A DNA stretch of 44,498 bases. Origin: Lachnospiraceae bacterium (GTDB lineage: Bacteria > Bacillota > Clostridia > Lachnospirales > Lachnospiraceae). Positions 17,918-26,830 of this stretch are shown here, piece by piece; position 1 is the first letter of the stretch, and each line of letters starts with the position of its first letter. The notes beneath the pieces were generated by a model. It searched no databases and was not told the DNA's origin. It was given only the letters and a program-made list of their open reading frames with translations. The position numbers and the translations under genes were made by a program. The stretch covers positions 1 through 44,498 of the forward strand of contig JAILLY010000049.1 of the NCBI GenBank assembly GCA_024692905.1, in the 5' to 3' direction.

Positions 17918-18463
17918 TTACCTCGGATAAGGCGCCTGGCCGTGATAGTAGGCGTTGTATGCTATAACGTTTGCAAGATCCACGGCATATGCGCCGTTTG
18001 TGGCGAGCACCGCGTTATATGCAGCCTGGTTGACGAGAGCAGAATTATATATCGCCTGATTGTTAAGGGCGGTCGCGTATATCGATTTGTCCGCATATAC
18101 CGCAGCATATATAGGCTCGTTTATGAGCGTCGCCGTATAGGTTGCGGGCACCGGAAATGCTGCCGACTGCTTCATCTGATAGGTTATGAGCGCATTGAGC
18201 TGGGTAAGCTTTACGGATGCAGCGTTGACTGCGGTCTGCGCATCCTGTATGGCTCCCGATGATGCACCGCTGTTTATGAGCGACTGGAGGTAATTATACT
18301 TGTTTGCAAAGTCAGCCTCCGCCTCGGGTACCTTATACATAGCCCTTAACATCTCTGCCTGGGCCCCGGCTTCAAGTACGTTATAGGCAGCCTTGACTTC
18401 CCTTGCGGGTGTAAACACGGTTGCCGCGCATAATGCGATAACGGCAAATATAAGCTTCTTCAT
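17918..18463 (-). CDS. Secreted protein with tyrosine decapeptide repeats, function unknown
   Basis: The 181-residue protein has a signal peptide (MKKLIFAVIALCAATVFTPA...VKA). A helical region (about 28-105) follows, rich in Ala, Gln and Leu. Seven consecutive 10-residue units (108-177) fit the pattern [ITA]-Y-x-x-x-[LYV]-x-x-x-x, for example IYATALNNQA and IYNSALVNQA, and the chain ends PYPR. There are no cysteines or charged clusters in the repeats. I do not recognise the family. It leads a three-gene minus-strand operon with the aldo/keto reductase and the CAP lipoprotein, which suggests an envelope role for at least two of the three. GGAGA upstream of ATG serves as ribosome site. Confidence 0.8.
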   Translation of the reverse strand: MKKLIFAVIALCAATVFTPAREVKAAYNVLEAGAQAEMLRAMYKVPEAEADFANKYNYLQSLINSGASSGAIQDAQTAVNAASVKLTQLNALITYQMKQSAAFPVPATYTATLINEPIYAAVYADKSIYATALNNQAIYNSALVNQAAYNAVLATNGAYAVDLANVIAYNAYYHGQAPYPR

Positions 18464-18549
18464 GACTGATTCTCCTTTTCATTATTTATACTTATATCCG
18501 TTCAAAGGGCGCAGTGACCCCGTTGACGTTTACATAATTTATCGGCACA

Positions 18550-18555
18550 ATTATA
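18550..18555 (-). promoter_or_regulatory. Possible -10 element for the minus-strand three-gene operon
   Basis: The minus strand reads TATAAT here, giving a leader of about 80 bases before the ATG at 18463. The -35 position at 17 bases (minus strand ATGATT) is weak. Confidence 0.4.
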
Positions 18556-18597
18556 CCATGAGTTTAGCGCAAAATCATTAAATTATGGAAAAAACCG

Positions 18598-18628
18598 TTA
18601 TCAATACACCTTATCCTGCCGATATAAT
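18598..18628 (+). promoter_or_regulatory. Probable promoter of the DUF6033-like gene
   Basis: A perfect TATAAT (18623-18628) is preceded by a weak TTATCA (18598-18603) at a 19-base spacing. The 251-base gap 18464-18714 thus holds divergent promoters and no further ORF. Confidence 0.5.
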
Positions 18629-18714
18629 TAATAAGCCTTAATATCCGGCTTGGTAACTAATCACAGCCATGGTAGGAAAAGGATTTCTTATCAGGATTCA
18701 AAGGAGGAATGACT

Positions 18715-19554
18715 ATGGCGATCAACACATCAGCAGTACAGGAAATTGCTGCCGCCTATCAGACCGGTCCGACATCGGAAGTATCCGCGAAGAAAAACGA
18801 ATATGGCAGGACCATAGGTGAGCCCAAACTGTCCGAAGAGGGCAAAAAGTATTATGAGGGGCTCAAGAAGAAATTTCACGGGTATGACTTTATCCTTGTC
18901 AGCAAGGACCAGATCGCGAACGCAAAGGCACAGGCGGCAAGGTATGCCAATCCGAACAAACCCGTCGTACTGATCGACGAGGAGAAGATCGAGAAGATGG
19001 CAACCGACAGGGAATACCGCGAGAAATACGAATCTGTTATCGCGGGTGCTTCATCGCAGCTGTCAAAGATGAAGGACAAACTGATGGCTTCGGGAGCCGA
19101 CTTCAAGGGCTTCGGTATGCAGGTCAATGACGGAGGTACGGCAAGCTTCTTCGCGGTCGTGAAGAAATCCCAGGATGCACAGGCGGCGCGCATAAAAGAG
19201 AAGCGTGCAGAATCAAAAGCCGCCAACAAGGCAGCACAAAAGAAGCTTAAAGCCAAACAGGCCGAAAAGAAACGGGCCGAAAAGCAGAAGGCCGAAAAAC
19301 TGAAAGAAAAAGCAAAGGACGATGAGGTTAAGGGAGATGTCCGTGAAATGACCCGCGAAGAGATCGATGAACTTCCGCCCGACATTCAGGAAGGACTTGG
19401 CAGGATCTGGGAGGAGAACACGGTCACGATCTCCGCATCGAGTGTTGATGAACTCATCGTAAAGCTCGGTGACTATGTCCAGGATGAGAGGATGAACTCC
19501 ATACGGACTCCGCAGGAGGAAATGATAGGAGGTCATATAGATTTCAAAGGCTGA
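18715..19554 (+). CDS. DUF6033-like charged helical protein
   Basis: The 279-residue protein has no signal peptide. Residues about 20-160 form a globular part (YGRTIGEPKLSEEGKKYYEG, YDFILVSKDQI, NKPVVLIDEEKIEKMA) that I associate from memory with the Lachnospiraceae family DUF6033. Residues about 160-205 are an Ala/Lys/Glu-rich helix. The C-terminus has a regular acidic helix and ends IDFKG. The start is placed at 18715 because AAGGAGG (18701-18707) is 7 bases away; the in-frame ATG at 18709 is only one base from that site. The gene stands alone between promoters, and its function is unknown. Confidence 0.75.
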   Translation: MAINTSAVQEIAAAYQTGPTSEVSAKKNEYGRTIGEPKLSEEGKKYYEGLKKKFHGYDFILVSKDQIANAKAQAARYANPNKPVVLIDEEKIEKMATDREYREKYESVIAGASSQLSKMKDKLMASGADFKGFGMQVNDGGTASFFAVVKKSQDAQAARIKEKRAESKAANKAAQKKLKAKQAEKKRAEKQKAEKLKEKAKDDEVKGDVREMTREEIDELPPDIQEGLGRIWEENTVTISASSVDELIVKLGDYVQDERMNSIRTPQEEMIGGHIDFKG

Positions 19555-19577
19555 TATGTAACTCCGTCGGATCAGTA

Positions 19578-19605
19578 TTGACTAATGATGATTATGTGGT
19601 AAAAT
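19578..19605 (+). promoter_or_regulatory. Promoter of the adaptor-ABC exporter operon
   Basis: TTGACT (19578-19583), a 16-base spacer and TAAAAT (19600-19605). Confidence 0.7.
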
Positions 19606-19613
19606 CATATAAG

Positions 19614-19627
19614 TTAGCAATGGCTAA
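19614..19627. promoter_or_regulatory. Inverted repeat at the exporter transcription start, possible operator
   Basis: TTAGC-aatg-GCTAA begins 9 bases after the -10 element, at the expected transcription start, as a TetR- or MarR-type repressor site would be. No regulator gene is adjacent. A 5-bp arm can arise by chance. Confidence 0.35.
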
Positions 19628-19645
19628 TCATGAACGGAGGTCATT

Positions 19646-21133
19646 ATGAAAGGCGTAAAATTAATCATGGGTGCGGGCGTCGTGGCAGTGCTCGGCGGCA
19701 CCGGACTCCTTATGACGGCCTTCCTCGGTAAGGCAGCAGGTTACGAAACGGGGACAGCCGGATACGGAAACATATCACAGAGTGTGGAAGCAACGGGAGA
19801 TGTACATGGCGAGAGGAGTATGACTTATTACTCGCAGGTTACGGCTCCCGTTTCTTATTATGACTTGTCATCAGGTGACGAAGTAAAGAGCGGTGACAAA
19901 GTGGTCGGTTACGATCTTGACGACCTGATGAAAATCTATGAACAGGCCGAACTTACCGCCAAGTCCGCCGAGAATACGATGAACGGACAGGTTAAGGCAA
20001 GCGACAGCAATCAGGCGAAATATAACAAGGCAGCTTCGGATATCGAAGTATACAGGAATGCCTACGCCCTGTTCCGTATGGCAAATGACTATGTCAATCA
20101 GGGACAGTATCAGGAAAGCTGGGATGTCGGATGCATCGCTGACGGCATAAACAAGGATATCGCGGAAAAGAGCGGTCAGGTAAACGCACTCCAGGCAGAA
20201 CTTACGAAGCAGCAGATAAGGCTCAGCGAGCCGGACGTGATCGCAGACGCGGAGGAGTTCAAACGTACCGAGAAGGAAGTCAACAGGCTGGCGGATGAGA
20301 TAGCGGGACTCAGCCGCGACATAGGAAACCTCCAGTCGGATCTTGCGGGACTTCCGCCGACGAACCTTTCGCCCGAAGAATATGCGATGACTGTCATTAA
20401 CGGGAACTGGATGTCCGACATCATGCGCAACTGGACCGAGGCGTCCACTCTTAAGAACACATATGAGAATCAGATACTCAATTCCTACCAGAAGGAACAG
20501 CTTAAAAACTCCTACGATCTGTCGGCGTTAAGCGTTGAGACGGCTTCGGAGAACCTGACAAAGGCAACTGCGGGCGTGAGCATCGAATTTGACGGTGTCA
20601 TCACCGAAAGCATGATAGAGAGCGGGACGGTGGTCACGAAGGGAACGCCGTTATTCACCGTTGAGAGCAGTAAGGACATGAAGGTCGATGTCGGCATATC
20701 CAAGTACGATATCGGCAAGATCGCCGTCGGCCAGAAGGCAGAGATAACCATAGCCGGAAACATATATCCGGGAACCGTTTCACAGATCAAGCGCATAGCC
20801 GAAAAGGGAAGCTCTGATAAGGCCAAAGTCACCGTGTCCGTCAAGTTTGACGAGCCGGATGAGAGAGTGTATATCGGCCTTGAAGCGGACGTTAAGATAT
20901 TTACCGACGAAAGGCAGGGAGCGCTGACTATCCCCGCGGAAGCTTATTATGCGGATGACGGCGGCGACTACTGCTACATAATAAAGGACGGCGTCATTGC
21001 CAAGCAGTATATCACGACCGGGGTTGAATCCGATGACCTTATCGAGGTCACGATGGGACTCAAAGAGGGTGATGTTGTCATCACCGATGCGATAACGGAT
21101 GAAAAGATAGGGACGGCAGCAGAGAGTAAATAG
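19646..21133 (+). CDS. HlyD/MacA-like membrane-fusion (adaptor) protein of an ABC exporter
   Basis: The 495-residue protein has an N-terminal membrane anchor (about 7-30). A lipoyl/barrel-sandwich half follows (about 55-90: YYSQVTAPVSYYDLSSGDEVKSGDKV). A long helical hairpin with coiled-coil character spans about 95-305. The second lipoyl half (about 308-345: ISIEFDGVITESMIESGTVV) and a beta-barrel domain (ITIAGNIYPGTVSQIKRIAEKG) complete the adaptor fold. In Gram-positive bacteria such adaptors work with ABC exporters without an outer-membrane channel, moving peptides, lipids or drugs. The substrate is unknown. Ribosome site GGAGG; the ABC ATPase begins 22 bases downstream. Confidence 0.88.
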   Translation: MKGVKLIMGAGVVAVLGGTGLLMTAFLGKAAGYETGTAGYGNISQSVEATGDVHGERSMTYYSQVTAPVSYYDLSSGDEVKSGDKVVGYDLDDLMKIYEQAELTAKSAENTMNGQVKASDSNQAKYNKAASDIEVYRNAYALFRMANDYVNQGQYQESWDVGCIADGINKDIAEKSGQVNALQAELTKQQIRLSEPDVIADAEEFKRTEKEVNRLADEIAGLSRDIGNLQSDLAGLPPTNLSPEEYAMTVINGNWMSDIMRNWTEASTLKNTYENQILNSYQKEQLKNSYDLSALSVETASENLTKATAGVSIEFDGVITESMIESGTVVTKGTPLFTVESSKDMKVDVGISKYDIGKIAVGQKAEITIAGNIYPGTVSQIKRIAEKGSSDKAKVTVSVKFDEPDERVYIGLEADVKIFTDERQGALTIPAEAYYADDGGDYCYIIKDGVIAKQYITTGVESDDLIEVTMGLKEGDVVITDAITDEKIGTAAESK

Positions 21134-21155
21134 ATATTTAAGGAACGACGGCTTG

Positions 21156-21950
21156 ATGAGCAGGAAAAAAGACAGGCTCCCCAAGGTGGAGATAATAGAT
21201 ATAGAAAACGATGCTTCCCTTGATAAGGAAGAAGAAAAAGGCACGCCTTCCGTCCTTATCGAGTTTAAGGAAGTGAGCAAGAAATACGTCCAGGGTGACA
21301 ATGTGTTCTACGCCTTAAAGGATGCAAGCTTTTCCATAAACGAGGGTGAGATGGTGGTCATACTCGGCCCGTCGGGAGCGGGCAAGAGTACACTGCTTAA
21401 CCTCCTCGGAGGAATGGACAGCGCATCGGGCGGACATATATGGTTTGACGGTAAGGACCTTACCACATTCAATGACAACCAGCTTACGTCATACCGTGCG
21501 CAGAACGTGGGTGTCGTGTTCCAGTTCTATAACCTTATCCCGACGCTTACGGCATATGAAAACGTTGCACTGATGAAGGATATTAAGGACGGTACGACCG
21601 ATCCGAAGGAGGCGCTTGCCGCGGTGGGTCTTGCTGAGCATATGCACCAGTTCCCGTCGCAGTTATCGGGCGGTGAACAGCAGCGTACTTCGATCGCAAG
21701 AGCCATAGCCAAGAATCCGAGGCTCCTGCTCTGCGACGAACCTACCGGTGCGCTCGATACGGGCACGGGGCAGGAAGTTCTTAAGCTGCTCCAGGATATG
21801 AGCCGCGAAAAGAAACGCACGGTCGTCATGGTAACGCATAACAGCCTGTTCGCGGATATAGCCGACACGGTTATAAGGGTCCGCAACGGCGGGATAGAAA
21901 GCGTCGTGCATAACGATAACCCGAAAGATGCAAGTGAGGTAAAATGGTGA
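21156..21950 (+). CDS. ABC transporter ATPase (MacB/LolD type)
   Basis: The 264-residue nucleotide-binding protein has Walker A GPSGAGKST, a Q-loop (VVFQFYNLIPTLTAYENV), signature LSGGEQQR, Walker B LLLCDEP and the H-loop MVTHN. Sequence around these motifs (ALKDASFSINEGEMVVILGPSG) is that of MacB/LolD/FtsE exporters. About 30 charged residues precede the ATPase domain, an unusual extension. ATG 21156 is 11 bases from AAGGA; TTG 21153 is also possible. It sits between the adaptor and permease and should power them. Confidence 0.92.
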   Translation: MSRKKDRLPKVEIIDIENDASLDKEEEKGTPSVLIEFKEVSKKYVQGDNVFYALKDASFSINEGEMVVILGPSGAGKSTLLNLLGGMDSASGGHIWFDGKDLTTFNDNQLTSYRAQNVGVVFQFYNLIPTLTAYENVALMKDIKDGTTDPKEALAAVGLAEHMHQFPSQLSGGEQQRTSIARAIAKNPRLLLCDEPTGALDTGTGQEVLKLLQDMSREKKRTVVMVTHNSLFADIADTVIRVRNGGIESVVHNDNPKDASEVKW

Positions 21951-21956
21951 TCTGAG

Positions 21957-24266
21957 ATGCTTTTTCGAAAAATGTGGCGCGATCTGTTCAAGAACAAGAC
22001 GCAGTTCATTTCCATCTTCCTTATGTCGATGCTCGGCATGGTCATCTTCGTCGGAATAGATGCGGAGAGTGCCGGCGGAGCATACGCGGCGGAAAAATAT
22101 TATAAAGAGTACAATCTATCGGACATATGGATCCAGGGTGCGGGCTTTTCGGACGACGATGTGAGGACGGCCAAAAAAGTCACCGGCGTCAAGGGTGTCG
22201 AGAAACGGCTGGCACTGACCGGTACCGCGGACGTAAAGGCCGGCGGCGACGATGCCTATATGTACATAAACTTCATAAATGAAGGAGACATCAACAGACT
22301 CATGCTCCATGAAGGTGAACCCTACAGGGAGGATGAGCAGGGAGTATGGCTCGAAGAGTGGTTCGCACGTACCAATGATATACACGTTGGCGATAACTTC
22401 ACCGCAGAGTTAAACGGCATAAAGGTAGATGCCGTGGTGAAGGGTATCGTGGATGCTCCGGATTATGTTTATTTCGTTTCGGAAGCGGATATGATGTATC
22501 CGAATTATACCAAATGCGGTCTTGCCTTCATGTCTTCATGCATGTATCCCGACAGTTCGAACATGATCTATAACCAGCTCATCATTGATGTACGCGATGA
22601 TATGAGCGACGATGAGACCATAGACACGATAAAGGGTAAGCTTGAAAAGGTCTTTGACAGGGATGATATCGCCGTCACCGACAGAGACCAGAATCTGAGC
22701 TATGCGACATTTGATGCCGAGGTCAGGCAGCATCAGGCAATGGGCCTTCTGTTCGCAGTTATCTTCCTTGCCATAGCGCTGCTTGGGATAGTCACCACAA
22801 TGGCCAGGGTTACGGCGAGCCAGAGGACCGTGATCGGTACGATGAAGGCGCTCGGATTCTCTAAGTCACGGATCACTTTCCACTATGTTTCATACGGGCT
22901 TTTAATAAGTGCCGCCGGATCTGTCCTCGGAGCATGGGTCGGTTTCCTCACCATGCCGCCGTGGATCCTCGGAATGTTCACAGGAAGCTATCTTATCCCG
23001 GATCTTTACGGAAGGATAACAAAGCTTGATATCATCGCGATCGCGACGGCGATAGTCGTGTCCGGTATCGTAAGCTTCCTTTCATGTCGTAAGGAATTAA
23101 AGGACCCGCCGGCAGTGACTCTTAAGCCGCCCGCACCCAAAAAGATAAGGCATTCGGCCCTGGAAAAGAGCCGCCTGTGGCTTATGCTTGACTTTTCCAC
23201 CCAGTGGAACATAAGGGATGTGTTCAGGAACAAGTTAAGGAGCCTTATGGGCATACTCGGAGTCGTCGGATGTTCGATGCTCCTTGTATGCGGGTTCGGC
23301 TGCTTCGATTCCGTGAACGGCCTTGTCGATAAGATGTACGGTGAACTGATGACCGCCGGGAACAAGATCGTATTAAGCCGGGATGCGGATTACGGCTATG
23401 CCTATGACCTTGCCGTCAGATACAAGGGACAGATGGTACAGGAGATGAGCGTTGAGTTTGTTTCGGACACGGCCAAGAAGAGCGGATCCGCGACCATAGT
23501 GGATAAGGGCAATTACGTACATATCCAGGATAAGGACTTAAAGCCTGTAAAGCTTGATAAGAGCGGCATGGCCATGACCCAGAAGATGGCAGGGCTTCTC
23601 GGGCTTAAAAAGGGTGACTTTGTCAAATGGCATATCGTCGGGGACGATAAGTGGCAGTATATGAGGATAACGCAGATATACCGCGATCCTTCCGTTCAGG
23701 GCATAACGATGGCACGTAAGGTATATGAGGATCTTGAGTATGACTTTAAGCCTACGTCCATACTCACGAACAAAAGCGTGCCTTCCGGTCTTACCGATGA
23801 GGACGGGGTATCGTCTGTACTCAATATAGAGAGCATGAAGGCGGCATTTTCCGAGACCATGGAGATAATGAATTCCATGGTATATGTCATGGTGTTCGGT
23901 GCGGTACTGCTCGGAGTCGTCGTACTGTATAATCTCGGAGTACTCTCGTTCGTCGAAAAAACCCGTGAGGTCGCGACTCTCAAGGTGCTGGGCTTTAGGT
24001 CCGGGAAGATCAGGAACATCCTTCAGAAACAGAATATCTGGCTTACGGCCATCGGCATAATCTTCGGTCTTCAGGGAGGCTGGGGGCTTATGTATGTCAT
24101 ATGTACGACGGTGTCCGATACGCTTGATATGTTCCCTATCATCAAACCGCTCACATATCTGTTTTCGGTCGGCGGGACCTTCCTTGTTTCGGTACTCGTA
24201 AACTTCATGTTCTCGGGCAAGGTTAAGACGATCGACATGGTCGACGCCCTTAAAGGTGTCGAATAG
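21957..24266 (+). CDS. Two-module FtsX-like ABC permease
   Basis: The 769-residue membrane protein has about eight transmembrane helices. One lies near the N-terminus (about 17-36), followed by an extracellular domain of about 220 residues. A first FtsX-like set of three helices (about 262-284, 308-332, 352-372) follows. Then a helix (about 425-445), a second extracellular domain of about 190 residues and a second set of three (about 640-665, 690-712, 725-747) complete the protein. Motifs such as GTMKALGFSKSRI and VATLKVLGFRSGKI precede the middle helix of each set. This duplicated topology differs from classical four-helix MacB and resembles LolC/E-like or large lipid/peptide exporters. The ATG lies 6 bases after the ATPase stop, so translation is coupled. 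Confidence 0.9.
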   Translation: MLFRKMWRDLFKNKTQFISIFLMSMLGMVIFVGIDAESAGGAYAAEKYYKEYNLSDIWIQGAGFSDDDVRTAKKVTGVKGVEKRLALTGTADVKAGGDDAYMYINFINEGDINRLMLHEGEPYREDEQGVWLEEWFARTNDIHVGDNFTAELNGIKVDAVVKGIVDAPDYVYFVSEADMMYPNYTKCGLAFMSSCMYPDSSNMIYNQLIIDVRDDMSDDETIDTIKGKLEKVFDRDDIAVTDRDQNLSYATFDAEVRQHQAMGLLFAVIFLAIALLGIVTTMARVTASQRTVIGTMKALGFSKSRITFHYVSYGLLISAAGSVLGAWVGFLTMPPWILGMFTGSYLIPDLYGRITKLDIIAIATAIVVSGIVSFLSCRKELKDPPAVTLKPPAPKKIRHSALEKSRLWLMLDFSTQWNIRDVFRNKLRSLMGILGVVGCSMLLVCGFGCFDSVNGLVDKMYGELMTAGNKIVLSRDADYGYAYDLAVRYKGQMVQEMSVEFVSDTAKKSGSATIVDKGNYVHIQDKDLKPVKLDKSGMAMTQKMAGLLGLKKGDFVKWHIVGDDKWQYMRITQIYRDPSVQGITMARKVYEDLEYDFKPTSILTNKSVPSGLTDEDGVSSVLNIESMKAAFSETMEIMNSMVYVMVFGAVLLGVVVLYNLGVLSFVEKTREVATLKVLGFRSGKIRNILQKQNIWLTAIGIIFGLQGGWGLMYVICTTVSDTLDMFPIIKPLTYLFSVGGTFLVSVLVNFMFSGKVKTIDMVDALKGVE

Positions 24267-24312
24267 AACAGAGCAGACATCTGTTGTCATGACGGCCCCG
24301 GAATGGTATATT
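24267..24312 (+). promoter_or_regulatory. Promoter with overlapping inverted repeat before the stator-like pair
   Basis: TTGTCA (24284-24289), a 17-base spacer and TATATT (24307-24312) form a promoter. The inverted repeat AACAGA (24267-24272), 7 bases, TCTGTT (24280-24285) overlaps the first two bases of the -35 and could be an operator or the tail of an upstream terminator. Confidence 0.6.
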
Positions 24313-24350
24313 CATTGTATATGGATTCCATGTAAAGGAGATTCGGGACT

Positions 24351-25937
24351 ATGAGAAGAAGGCCGTATGAACTGTGGTTGCTCATAACATATATCGCATT
24401 GCTTGCAGTCTGCATATATCTTAATCTTTTTTCGGCGGGACAGGCAGGGGGACTTGCCAACCTGATCGTCAATATCGTCATGTTCGTGATCGTTGCGCTC
24501 ATCCTGTTTGACTGTTACTTCGGAAGTTTTCTCCCGACGGCAGGGGTCATAAAGGATCTAAGGCGCGTGAACGCAAAGATCGAGGACGATGCCAAGCATA
24601 CTCATGATTTTCTCTGGGAAAGATATAAGGAGGATAATGACGGACTCTTTAAAGTGCCTGTTTTAAGGGAGCAGTTTAAGGACTACAGGTATGAACAGGA
24701 GAGGATCCTCAATTCGGACAAGGCGTACTATAAGTGCGACATGGAAGATTATGTAAACTACGATCTCGTTGATTCGCTCATCCACCGCAACCGCATGAAC
24801 CAGGTTGCCGGCGTGATGACGGGACTGGGTATACTCGGTACCTTCATAGGTCTTTCGCTCGGACTTCAGAGCTTTAATACCGGATCGACCGCCGAGATCA
24901 CGGACAGCATAGAGCCGCTTATGGCCGGCATCAAGGTTGCTTTCCATACATCGATATACGGCATGGTCTTTTCGCTTGTCTTTAACTATGTCTACAAGAG
25001 GATACTCGATGATGCGGAACAGTCAGTCCGTGCGTTCCTTGCCACCTTCAAGAAATATGTGCTTCCCGATACTTCGGCAGACGGCATCAACCGTCTCATC
25101 GAACTTGAGAAGCAGCAGACCGGGACTATCAAGGAAATGGCCGATAAGGCTTCGTATCTTATGTCCGACGGGTTAAAGTCGATCCTTGAGCCGCAGTTTG
25201 ACAGGTTCAACGATACCATCACCGGATTTGCGAACATGGCTACCAAGAATCAGATGGACCAGCTTGCCATGGTCGTGAACGCTTTCATATCCGAGATGAA
25301 CGCATCGCTTTCCGATATGTTCACCAAGCTGTCCGGGACGGTTGACTCTATCCTTGCGATGCAGGGCGAGAATGAGAAGCAGATGAACAGGATCCTTGAA
25401 AGGAACGTTAATACTGCAGATAATATAAGTCTTATATCCGAGAGGACCGGCGAGATGTCAGACGCCCTTAAGATGTATGCCGACAAGCTGCAGGACCTTC
25501 AGGGCAGGATGAGCGCGACCGCGGAGCTTTTAAAGCAGCAGAGAGAGGAAGACCACAGGGTGCGAAGCAATATCGCCGATTATATATTCAAGCTTGAGGA
25601 TTACAGGAAGACGCTTGATTCTTCGATCAACATGGCCGATCTTAATATAAAGACGCAGACAAAGATGATGGGCGAGATCAAGGATGCCGCGCAGCGTGTT
25701 CCGGCGGAAGTCAGGGGCACGTTTGATGTGATAAACGGAAACTTCATGATGGTCGAGGAACACTTTAAGGAGATCATCGGGCAGATACAGCAGGTACTTG
25801 CGCAGATGAGCGATCAGATCGAGTATTCCTATAACGGAATCGAGCAGAGTTTTGTGAGGACTGCCAAGGCCATCGAGGAACTGGCGGGCTTCATGCAGAG
25901 GCTTGAAGAATATTACACGGGCGGTTTGCAGATATGA
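24351..25937 (+). CDS. MotA/TolQ/ExbB-family ion-channel protein with long tail (ZorA-like)
   Basis: The 528-residue protein has two N-terminal helices (about 7-27, 36-57) and a cytoplasmic segment of about 95 residues. Two helices then carry the MotA/ExbB core, GLGILGTFIGLSLGL (about 157-171) and GIKVAFHTSIYGMVFSLVFN (about 193-212). A cytoplasmic tail of about 310 residues is rich in heptad-like helices, far longer than in MotA or ExbB. This layout matches ZorA of the Zorya anti-phage systems. With its partner it should form a 5:2 peptidoglycan-anchored rotary stator driven by proton or sodium flow. The stop overlaps the partner's start (ATGA at 25934). AAGGAG lies 10 bases before the ATG, and the gene has its own promoter. 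Confidence 0.85.
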   Translation: MRRRPYELWLLITYIALLAVCIYLNLFSAGQAGGLANLIVNIVMFVIVALILFDCYFGSFLPTAGVIKDLRRVNAKIEDDAKHTHDFLWERYKEDNDGLFKVPVLREQFKDYRYEQERILNSDKAYYKCDMEDYVNYDLVDSLIHRNRMNQVAGVMTGLGILGTFIGLSLGLQSFNTGSTAEITDSIEPLMAGIKVAFHTSIYGMVFSLVFNYVYKRILDDAEQSVRAFLATFKKYVLPDTSADGINRLIELEKQQTGTIKEMADKASYLMSDGLKSILEPQFDRFNDTITGFANMATKNQMDQLAMVVNAFISEMNASLSDMFTKLSGTVDSILAMQGENEKQMNRILERNVNTADNISLISERTGEMSDALKMYADKLQDLQGRMSATAELLKQQREEDHRVRSNIADYIFKLEDYRKTLDSSINMADLNIKTQTKMMGEIKDAAQRVPAEVRGTFDVINGNFMMVEEHFKEIIGQIQQVLAQMSDQIEYSYNGIEQSFVRTAKAIEELAGFMQRLEEYYTGGLQI

Positions 25938-26830
25938 GACGTTTAAGACGTTTGGATGAGGAAACCACATACTGGCTGTCTTATTCGGATATGATGGCGG
26001 GGCTGCTCTTAACCTTTGTGCTCATCATCTCGTTTACCATGCTCCATTCCAAGATAAGGTTTGATGAAAAGGAAGCGGAACTGATGGTAAGGTCGGATGA
26101 GCTTGAGGAAGAGCGTGCGACGGTTCACGAGCAGAAGACAATACTCGATGAACAGGCCAAAATGCTGAATGCCCAGGAGGAGGCACTTTCCGAGCAGGGT
26201 GAGAAGATAGCCATCCAGGAAAAGACCCTGAGGGAACAGCATGAGCTGCTCAACAAGCTCGAGGCCCTTATGAGCGAACAGCAGCAGAAGCTGGATAATA
26301 TCATCGGTGTAAGGACGGAGCTCATCGAGGAACTGAAGAATGAGTTCGGGAGTTCGGATCTTAAGGTCGCGGTGGATGAGAAGACCGGAGCGATCACCTT
26401 CGATGCGAACATCCTGTTTGATTATAACAAGGCGACCCTTACGAAGTCCGGAAAGGAATTCTTATCCGAATTCCTGCCAAGGTACGTGGATGTGCTCCTA
26501 AGCCCCAAATACAGGGATTATATCTCCGAGATCCTCATAGAAGGACATACCGATACGGAGGGCAATTACCTGTTCAATATGGAGCTTTCGCAGAAAAGGG
26601 CTCTTTCGGTAGCCGAGTACTGCCTTGGGGATAACAGCAAGATACTCTCGGACAAACAGCTTGAAGACTTAAGGAGCGTTATATCTGCCACGGGCCGTTC
26701 CTACAGCAATCCGGTCTATGACGAGAACGGTGAGGTCGACATGGAAGCGTCAAGACGTGTTGAATTCCTCTTCAGGCTCAAGGATGAGGAAATGATACGC
26801 GAAATGATAGAAATACTCAGTGCGGATTGA
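25934..26830 (+). CDS. OmpA/MotB-family peptidoglycan-binding stator partner (ZorB-like)
   Basis: The 298-residue protein has one N-terminal helix (about 18-37) carrying Asp19 in SYSDMMAGLLLTF, the ion-binding aspartate position of MotB/ZorB. A coiled coil (about 40-125) rich in Glu, Gln and Leu follows. The C-terminal OmpA domain (about 150-290) has LFDYNKATL, IEGHTDTEGNYLFNMELSQKRA and SRRVEFLFRL. It anchors the channel complex to the wall. The length is close to ZorB (about 240) plus the coiled coil. It overlaps the MotA-like gene by 4 bases, so the two are co-translated. Confidence 0.88.
   Translation: MRRLRRLDEETTYWLSYSDMMAGLLLTFVLIISFTMLHSKIRFDEKEAELMVRSDELEEERATVHEQKTILDEQAKMLNAQEEALSEQGEKIAIQEKTLREQHELLNKLEALMSEQQQKLDNIIGVRTELIEELKNEFGSSDLKVAVDEKTGAITFDANILFDYNKATLTKSGKEFLSEFLPRYVDVLLSPKYRDYISEILIEGHTDTEGNYLFNMELSQKRALSVAEYCLGDNSKILSDKQLEDLRSVISATGRSYSNPVYDENGEVDMEASRRVEFLFRLKDEEMIREMIEILSAD

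Noticed and set aside
18709-18714. Start of the DUF6033-like gene at 18709
   Set aside because: That ATG is one base after AAGGAGG, too close for initiation; the next ATG at 18715 has a 7-base spacing.
24351-26830. Calling the stator pair a complete Zorya defence system
   Set aside because: ZorC, ZorD and ZorE are absent on both sides, so only a ZorAB-like label is supported.
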